Shown here: piece by piece, positions 58,580-64,000 of the stretch
How the letters are laid out: each line of letters begins with the position of its first letter
How positions within the stretch are numbered: position 1 is the first letter of the stretch
Source of the DNA: Bacteroidetes bacterium B1(2017)
GTDB taxonomy: Bacteria > Bacteroidota > Bacteroidia > UKL13-3
Length of the DNA: 64,000 nt
Assembly: GCA_002256395.1 (NCBI GenBank)
Contig: NKJG01000003.1
Span: 516,536 to 580,535, forward strand
Direction: 5' to 3'
Translations under genes and position numbers: made by a program
The notes under the pieces: model-generated
The model's database searches: none
Told to the model about the DNA's origin: nothing
What the model saw: only the letters and a program-made list of their open reading frames with translations

Positions 58580-59908
58580 ATGTTTGAAAGCTTAAGTGGC
58601 AAAATTGAAAAAGCGTTTAAAACCCTTAAAGGGCAAGGAAAAATTAGTGAAATAAACGTTGCCGAAACGGTTAAAGAAATTAGAAAAGCATTGCTTGATG
58701 CCGATGTGAATTTTAAAATAGCCAAGCAATTTACCGAAACTGTTAAGGAAAAAGCCTTGGGTCAAAACGTATTAACAAGCGTTTCGCCTGGCCAATTAAT
58801 GGTTAAAATTGTAAATGATGAATTAATTGAATTATTAGGTGGAAAAACCGAAGAACTAAATCTAAGTGGCAATCCAACTGTTATATTAATGGCGGGTTTA
58901 CAAGGTTCGGGTAAAACTACGCATAGTGCTAAATTGGCTTCTTTCTTAAAGAAAAAAGGCAAATCGGTTATGATGGCTGCTTGCGACGTATACCGTCCAG
59001 CGGCTATTGAGCAGTTAAAAGTTTTGGGTCAACAAATTGATGTTCCTGTTTATTTTGAAGAAGGAAATAATAACCCCGTAAAAATTGCTGAAAATGCTCT
59101 TAAGGCTGCTAAAGACGCCAACGCCCGCATTTTAATTGTGGATACTGCGGGTCGTTTAAGTATTGATGAGGAGATGATGCGTGAGATAGGAAATATTAAG
59201 AAAGCGCTGAACCCACAAGAAATTTTATTTGTTGTGGATGCCATGACGGGTCAGGATGCTGTAAACACAGCCAAAGCCTTTAATGATATCTTAGATTTTA
59301 CAGGAGTTATCCTAACCAAATTAGATGGTGATACCAGGGGTGGTGCGGCATTATCAATTAAAACTGTTGTAAATAAACCTATTAAATTCATGGGTATGGG
59401 CGAAAAGCTCGATGCCCTGGATACTTTCCACCCAGATCGTATGGCTCAAAGAATTTTGGGTATGGGAGATATCGTGAGTTTGGTAGAACGTGCGCAACAA
59501 GTTTTTGACGAGGATGAAGCAGAACGTATTCAAAAGAAATTATTAAAAGATCAATTTACCTTTGAAGATTTCTATAGCCAAATTCAACAAATCAAAAAAA
59601 TGGGTAACCTTAAAGACCTTATGGGTATGATACCAGGGGTTGGTAAGGCCGTTAAAGATTTGGATATTAGCGATGATGCCTTTAAAGGTATTGAAGCTAT
59701 TATTAATTCTATGACTCCCGATGAACGCAAAACTCCAGATATTATTAACGGTTCAAGAAGAAAAAGAATAGCAAACGGTAGTGGTACCGATATCCAACAA
59801 GTAAACCAACTTCTAAAACAATTTGAAGAAATGCGTAAGATGATGAAGAGCATTGGCAAATTGCAAGGAGCCGGAAGAAGCTTAAGAGGTATGCCTTTTA
59901 TGAAATAA
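58580..59908 (+). CDS. ffh: Signal recognition particle protein Ffh
   Basis: A 442-residue protein from the ATG at 58580; an in-frame upstream TTG at 58526 lies inside the promoter. Order: N domain (1-85), G domain with GLQGSGKTTHSAKLA (G1), DVYRPAAIEQL (G2), DTAGRL (G3), TKLDGDTRGGAAL (G4) and GMGEKLDAL, then a methionine-rich M domain (about 300-442, MGNLKDLMGMIPGVG and MRKMMKSIG). With SRP RNA it takes nascent membrane proteins to the FtsY receptor. Confidence 0.97.
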   Translation: MFESLSGKIEKAFKTLKGQGKISEINVAETVKEIRKALLDADVNFKIAKQFTETVKEKALGQNVLTSVSPGQLMVKIVNDELIELLGGKTEELNLSGNPTVILMAGLQGSGKTTHSAKLASFLKKKGKSVMMAACDVYRPAAIEQLKVLGQQIDVPVYFEEGNNNPVKIAENALKAAKDANARILIVDTAGRLSIDEEMMREIGNIKKALNPQEILFVVDAMTGQDAVNTAKAFNDILDFTGVILTKLDGDTRGGAALSIKTVVNKPIKFMGMGEKLDALDTFHPDRMAQRILGMGDIVSLVERAQQVFDEDEAERIQKKLLKDQFTFEDFYSQIQQIKKMGNLKDLMGMIPGVGKAVKDLDISDDAFKGIEAIINSMTPDERKTPDIINGSRRKRIANGSGTDIQQVNQLLKQFEEMRKMMKSIGKLQGAGRSLRGMPFMK

Positions 59909-59923
59909 GGTATAGGTATAGAT

Positions 59924-59964
59924 AAAAAAAAGAGGCTGTCACATAGTGGCAGCCTCTTTTTTTA
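59924..59964. terminator. Bidirectional terminator between ffh and sppA
   Basis: AAAGAGGCTG / CAGCCTCTTT stem with an 11-base loop (TCACATAGTGG), an A run on the left and a T run on the right. Confidence 0.9.
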
Positions 59965-59980
59965 TGCATTAAATTATTAG

Positions 59981-61747
59981 TTATTCAATTTTAAAATCGT
60001 ACCTCATTCTAGCCTGAATCCCTTGAAAACGTAAAGCCTTCTTAAGCTCAACATACTCGCGGTAGTTTGTTCCCAACTCACGTTTCATAAAGTAAGTGCT
60101 TGCATTTTCATTTAAAGATGAAAATAATTCTTGGAATGGATCTTTCATATCAGGTAAATCAACACAACGATACTCCATTAATTTTGCACGCTTAGCTGCA
60201 ATTTCAATGGCTTTATCTAATCCTCCTAATTCGTCTACTAGGCCAATTCTCTTAGCATCCACACCACTCCATACTCTTCCTTGTGCAATAGAATCAACTT
60301 GGGCTTCTGTTAATTTTCTTCCTTCTGCCACACGTTTTATAAAATCAGAATACACATGGTCGATGGCTTTTTGTATTACTTTTTTCTCCGCTTCGTTTAA
60401 TGGTCTATCCGGACTTCCTAAATCAGAAAATTCGCCAAATTTTACGGTTTCAATTTTAATCCCTAACTTATTATTTAATAATTCTTGTGCATTCATTAAT
60501 AAACCAAATACACCAATAGAACCTGTAATGGTATTAGGTTGCGCAACAATTACATCTGCTGGAGCGGCAATAAAATATCCTCCACTTGCTGCCACATCAC
60601 CCATAGAAACTACCACTGGTTTTTTAGCTTTACATAAAGAAATTTCTCGCCACATAATATCACTTGCTAAAGCACTTCCTCCAGGCGAGTTAATGCGCAA
60701 TACAAGCGCTTTATAAGAATCATCTTCTCTAATTTTTTTAATAGCAGCTGCAATTCGGTCCGAACCCATAGTTTGATCATCGCCTTCTCCACCAACAATA
60801 TCGCCTACACAATATAAAACTGCTATTTTATTATCAGATGTAGAAGTATTGCCCGATACGTTTTTGTATTTAGACATGGCTACCAAACTAATTTTATCTT
60901 TTTCGCCAAGGCTTAAACGAGTTTTTATTTCTGCATCCACCTCATCTTGGTATTTTAAGCCATCAATCATTTTTAAGGTAACCGCATCTTGGGCACTTTG
61001 AATCCTTAATTCATTCACAATTGCCTTAACTTCTGATAAGTCTTTGTTTCTTGCCTTTGATATATTAATCAAGAAGTGCTCATATAAACTACCCATGTAA
61101 GATTCAATCTGATTGCGATTTTCTTGACTCATTTTATCTGCTATCAAAGGTTCTCCCGCAGCTTTATACTTACCATGTCTGATCAACTCAGGCTTAAGAC
61201 CTATTTTATCCAACATTCCTTTTATATAAAATACTTGTTGAGAAAAACCATTCAAAAGCATTTCACCACTTGGGTTCAAATAAATTTTATCCGATACAGA
61301 TGCTACATAATAACTGTGCTCATCCATTATTTCGGCATAAGAAATAATAAACTTCTTTGATTTTTTAAATTCAATTAAGGCATTTCTAATTTCTTCTAAA
61401 TTGGCATAAGCATTTGGCGATACATCTGCACCAAGAAGGATACCTTTAATATTATTATCTGTGCTAGCCTTTTTAATATTGGCCAATACATCGTTTAAAC
61501 CTAATGCCTTGCCTTCTTCCATACCAGGTATAGGTAGGTTTGCAAATGGATTTTTAGAGGTTCTATCAGGAATAATATAATTGAGTTTAATAGATAAAAT
61601 GCTGTTTTCTTTAATAGATACAGATGATTCATCTGAACTACCTGCTGCAATTCCACCAATAATACCAATGAGAATAAATATTAGAAGGAAACCTCCTAAG
61701 ATAAATCCAAACAAACTGGCGAACATAAATTTAAAAAATTGTTTCAT
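59981..61747 (-). CDS. sppA: Signal peptide peptidase SppA (67K type)
   Basis: A 588-residue membrane-anchored serine peptidase with an N-terminal helix at about 10-35. It has the duplicated form: the first half carries the general-base lysine (K195 in HGKYKAAGEP), the second half the nucleophile (S388 in DVAASGGYF). GGSALASDIMWREI and VFGLLMN are further family blocks. It degrades cleaved signal peptides in the cytoplasmic membrane. Convergent with ffh across a bidirectional terminator. Confidence 0.94.
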   Translation of the reverse strand: MKQFFKFMFASLFGFILGGFLLIFILIGIIGGIAAGSSDESSVSIKENSILSIKLNYIIPDRTSKNPFANLPIPGMEEGKALGLNDVLANIKKASTDNNIKGILLGADVSPNAYANLEEIRNALIEFKKSKKFIISYAEIMDEHSYYVASVSDKIYLNPSGEMLLNGFSQQVFYIKGMLDKIGLKPELIRHGKYKAAGEPLIADKMSQENRNQIESYMGSLYEHFLINISKARNKDLSEVKAIVNELRIQSAQDAVTLKMIDGLKYQDEVDAEIKTRLSLGEKDKISLVAMSKYKNVSGNTSTSDNKIAVLYCVGDIVGGEGDDQTMGSDRIAAAIKKIREDDSYKALVLRINSPGGSALASDIMWREISLCKAKKPVVVSMGDVAASGGYFIAAPADVIVAQPNTITGSIGVFGLLMNAQELLNNKLGIKIETVKFGEFSDLGSPDRPLNEAEKKVIQKAIDHVYSDFIKRVAEGRKLTEAQVDSIAQGRVWSGVDAKRIGLVDELGGLDKAIEIAAKRAKLMEYRCVDLPDMKDPFQELFSSLNENASTYFMKRELGTNYREYVELKKALRFQGIQARMRYDFKIE

Positions 61748-61836
61748 TGTTTTTTCTTTTAAGTGTGTAAATATACTACCTACTATATATTTTACCCTTG
61801 GTTTTGTTTAAAGGGCATGCGCATTTGATAATAGGT

Positions 61837-62538
61837 TTATTTTGAATCTGAATTTGATTGTGTACTTGTGTTTAAGGAGATTAACCGACCAATTAATACA
61901 ACTGGATATAGAATGCCAATTAACTGTTCAATCATTACTAAGGATCTTGCAAATGGTGAAACAGGTACTATATCTCCATATCCGGTAGTGGTTAAAGTAG
62001 AGAAACTAAAATAAATAAACGTAAAATGTGTGTTTTGACTAAGTGTAATAGGAGTAGAAAAGCTATATGCGCTTGTATCATAGAAATAAAGTGAATCGTA
62101 GAAATTAGCCCATAAATTACCCAAAAGCATAAAAGCTAGAATAGCGCCAACAATTTTATGAAAACTTACTGGTCCAGGTTCAAATACCTTTTTCATAACT
62201 AAATAAATAAGTATAAAAAAGGTAGAGGTAATTAAAAATATTTTTGGGCCTGTAAAGAGAGGGCCAAAGTTTAAATCTTCTATTTTAGTTAATATAAAAA
62301 AGGTTAATGGAGCAAGGGTCCAAAGGATTTTGTTTCTTGTTTTCTCAATTAGAATCCAAATTCCTGATAAAATTATGGTTAGGAAAAGGTATTCATTAAT
62401 ATATCGTATAAGGCTACTTTCATTAAATAAGGGCTGAACCAAGAAATTTGTAATAAAAATAATCACAAGCATACTCGTTAATCCAGCGTCCTCTTTCCAA
62501 AAATGTGTAATGAATCTCTTTGTTTTGTTTATATGCAT
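61837..62538 (-). CDS. Potassium-channel family protein
   Basis: A 233-residue membrane protein. About five to six hydrophobic segments are followed by a pore module at the end: helix 125-143, pore helix YFSFSTLTTTGYGD with the selectivity filter TGYGD at 185-189, and a last helix 200-222. There is no RCK domain. It should conduct K+ across the inner membrane. The gene is divergent from ruvB with separate promoters in the 111-base gap. Confidence 0.88.
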   Translation of the reverse strand: MHINKTKRFITHFWKEDAGLTSMLVIIFITNFLVQPLFNESSLIRYINEYLFLTIILSGIWILIEKTRNKILWTLAPLTFFILTKIEDLNFGPLFTGPKIFLITSTFFILIYLVMKKVFEPGPVSFHKIVGAILAFMLLGNLWANFYDSLYFYDTSAYSFSTPITLSQNTHFTFIYFSFSTLTTTGYGDIVPVSPFARSLVMIEQLIGILYPVVLIGRLISLNTSTQSNSDSK

Positions 62539-62554
62539 TGAATTAAATTTAAAT

Positions 62555-62583
62555 CAAATATACTTGAATAACTTAAACACAAA
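62555..62583 (-). promoter_or_regulatory. Promoter for the K+ channel gene
   Basis: On the minus strand -33 TTTG (62580-62583), 17-base spacer, -7 TATATTTG (62555-62562), 16 bases before the ATG. Confidence 0.5.
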
Positions 62584-62609
62584 ACCTATCAAAAGAGATT
62601 TAGCTATTA

Positions 62610-62617
62610 TAAATTTG
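62610..62617 (+). promoter_or_regulatory. -7 element TAAATTTG for ruvB
   Basis: Exact consensus 32 bases before the ruvB ATG; no clear -33 element. Confidence 0.48.
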
Positions 62618-62649
62618 TGCCAATCTCTTATAATAAGTAAGTTCGTAGC

Positions 62650-63672
62650 ATGCGCAATCCAAACTTAAATCCAGAAGAAACTAACCTAAGCAATCCCGAA
62701 AAGGAAATAGAGAAGGTTTTAAGGCCAAAAACATTTGATGATTTTACGGGGCAAGAGAAGATTATAGAAAATCTTAAGATATTTGTGGCTGCAGCGGTCC
62801 AAAGAGCCGAAGCCTTGGATCATGTGTTATTGCATGGCCCTCCAGGTTTAGGAAAGACAACCTTGGCAAATATTATTGCCAATGAATTAAAGGCTGGTTT
62901 TAAAACAACCTCTGGTCCTGTATTAGAAAAACCAGGTGATTTAGCTGGGTTACTCACAAACTTAGAAGAAGGAGATGTATTATTTATAGATGAGATTCAT
63001 CGATTGAGTCCCGTTGTGGAAGAGTTTCTCTATTCTGCTATGGAGGATTATAAAATAGACATCATGATTGATAGTGGGCCAAATGCACGAAGTATACAAA
63101 TAGAAGTAGCTCCGTTTACTTTAATAGGTGCAACCACTCGCAGTGGTTTATTAACTGCACCTTTAAGAGCTAGGTTTGGAATCAATGCTAGGCTTCAATA
63201 TTATGATAAGGCATTAATGAAAACTATTATTGGTAGGTCGGCTGATATTTTAAAATCATTAATAGATGAAGAAGCAGCATATGAAATAGCCCGTAGGAGT
63301 AGAGGAACTCCTCGTATTGGTAATGCCTTATTAAGAAGAACAAGAGATTTTGCTCAAATAAAAGGTGATGGCACTATAACTATGGATATAGCACAATATG
63401 CTTTAGATGCTTTAAATGTAGATGAAGAAGGATTAGATGAAATGGATGTTCGCATTTTAAAAACAATTATTGATAAGTTTAAAGGTGGGCCAGTTGGGCT
63501 GAACACCATAGCTACCGCCATAGGAGAAGACTCTGGAACTATAGAAGAAGTATACGAACCTTATCTAATTCAAGAAGGATTTATGACCCGAACACCACGA
63601 GGAAGGGAAGTTACTGATAAAGCATATAAACATTTGGGACATGGTCCATCTTACAAAAACACTTTATTTTAG
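62650..63672 (+). CDS. ruvB: Holliday junction branch migration ATPase RuvB
   Basis: A 340-residue AAA+ protein: Walker [10 protein letters not shown] at 63-71, Walker B LFIDEIHR at 111-118, sensor 1 GATTRSG, arginine finger in APLRARFGI, sensor 2 [14 protein letters not shown], and the C-terminal winged helix ([20 protein letters not shown]). RuvB rings pull DNA through RuvA-bound Holliday junctions. ruvA is not next to it, which is common in this phylum. Confidence 0.97.
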   Translation: MRNPNLNPEETNLSNPEKEIEKVLRPKTFDDFTGQEKIIENLKIFVAAAVQRAEALDHVLLHGPPGLGKTTLANIIANELKAGFKTTSGPVLEKPGDLAGLLTNLEEGDVLFIDEIHRLSPVVEEFLYSAMEDYKIDIMIDSGPNARSIQIEVAPFTLIGATTRSGLLTAPLRARFGINARLQYYDKALMKTIIGRSADILKSLIDEEAAYEIARRSRGTPRIGNALLRRTRDFAQIKGDGTITMDIAQYALDALNVDEEGLDEMDVRILKTIIDKFKGGPVGLNTIATAIGEDSGTIEEVYEPYLIQEGFMTRTPRGREVTDKAYKHLGHGPSYKNTLF

Positions 63673-63807
63673 TTGAAATTATTCCAATATAGAGCCAAAT
63701 AGGCCTGTTGGAGCACTTATATTAGGGGATTATTTAGGTTATAATAAGTAATTATTAAGTTTTTCGCCCTCAAATACAGCCCATTGTATATACGATAGAA
63801 AGAATTA
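63673..63807. other. Spacer without recognisable feature
   Basis: AT-rich and without gene. The promoters listed next follow it; 63939-64000 is the start of a leader that runs out of the window. Confidence 0.4.
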
Positions 63808-63838
63808 TTTGCGTAAAATGCAAATCGCCTTACATTTG
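63808..63838 (+). promoter_or_regulatory. Strong promoter 1 of a tandem pair
   Basis: -33 TTTG at 63808-63811, 19-base spacer, -7 TACATTTG at 63831-63838; both boxes match consensus exactly. No reading frame starts within the next 150 bases. Confidence 0.65.
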
Positions 63839-63908
63839 CAGCCCCCTTAAGAGCGAGCGCAGGTGAGAAGGCGAGGGGAAACGTTCTAAAAATAATTGAA
63901 AATAACTC

Positions 63909-63938
63909 TTGGAAAGAAGATAAAGAGTGTTACCTTTG
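63909..63938 (+). promoter_or_regulatory. Strong promoter 2 of a tandem pair
   Basis: -33 TTG at 63909-63911, 19-base spacer, -7 TACCTTTG at 63931-63938. A CCCC/GGGG hairpin (ACCCCAATAAAACGGGGG) begins where the transcript would start. Tandem consensus promoters with a non-coding leader are typical for stable RNA operons. Confidence 0.62.
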
Positions 63939-64000
63939 CTACCCCAATAAAACGGGGGATGTTTAGGAAACAGGAGAGAAGGAAAAGAGGAGTTTAGTAG

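Overview
The window comes from a low-GC member of the Bacteroidota, probably a free-living chitinophagale- or sphingobacteriale-like lineage. Support for this: several large secreted proteins end in type IX secretion (T9SS) type A sorting domains; LruC/DUF4842, GSCFA, DUF2807 and GldL-like membrane families occur; an ECF sigma/anti-sigma pair is present; upstream regions carry the Bacteroidota promoter signature (-33 TTG/TTTG, -7 TAnnTTTG) and no obvious Shine-Dalgarno sites.

Layout. 1-5.5 kb: 3' end of a PKD-domain T9SS protein, a lipid kinase, then a sigma / anti-sigma / DUF2807-porin operon. 5.6-13 kb: an accessory stretch dense in dispersed repeats, with a small membrane protein, an ankyrin protein, a ParE-type toxin-antitoxin pair, an M15 peptidase and a YwqK/MORN protein. 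13-27 kb: the most unusual part. It holds a DUF2779 nuclease-like gene flanked by inverted hairpin repeats, a NERD-Hsp70 fusion of 993 residues, and a minus-strand unit made of a 1950-residue RHS protein with a C-terminal GIY-YIG nuclease tip, a cytosolic leucine-rich-repeat protein (candidate immunity) and a T9SS cargo protein. 27-34 kb: sparse coding with a tandem repeat array, hairpin elements, a DUF3830 protein, an amidohydrolase lipoprotein, a GSCFA protein. 34-39 kb: two LruC/DUF4842 paralogues. 39-52 kb: mostly metabolic and envelope genes (universal stress protein, nucleoside phosphorylase, dprA, alkaline phosphatase, GH25 lysozyme, C25-like T9SS protein, C26 amidotransferase, S9 peptidase) and a tRNA-Met with a partial tandem copy. 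52-55.6 kb: an XRE regulator followed by a four-gene exported cassette (Cys-rich protein, TlpA-like thioredoxin, two unknowns) with a palindrome between regulator and cassette. 55.6-64 kb: AspT/YidE-type antiporter, cytochrome c peroxidase, ffh, sppA, a K+ channel and ruvB, ending in two tandem consensus promoters reading out of the window.

A second theme is repeat invasion. At least nine families of short repeats fill the intergenic spaces: a 184-bp palindromic MITE-like element, AGAAAG/CTTTCT tracts, CGACCAG heptads, CTTCGACAGGCTCAGG units, CTGGC-rich units, CGCTCCGCTGGAGC units, a 64-bp satellite, and two hairpin families. Several run into genes: one anti-sigma factor carries about 120 residues of repeat-derived linker in frame, and two other proteins end inside repeats.
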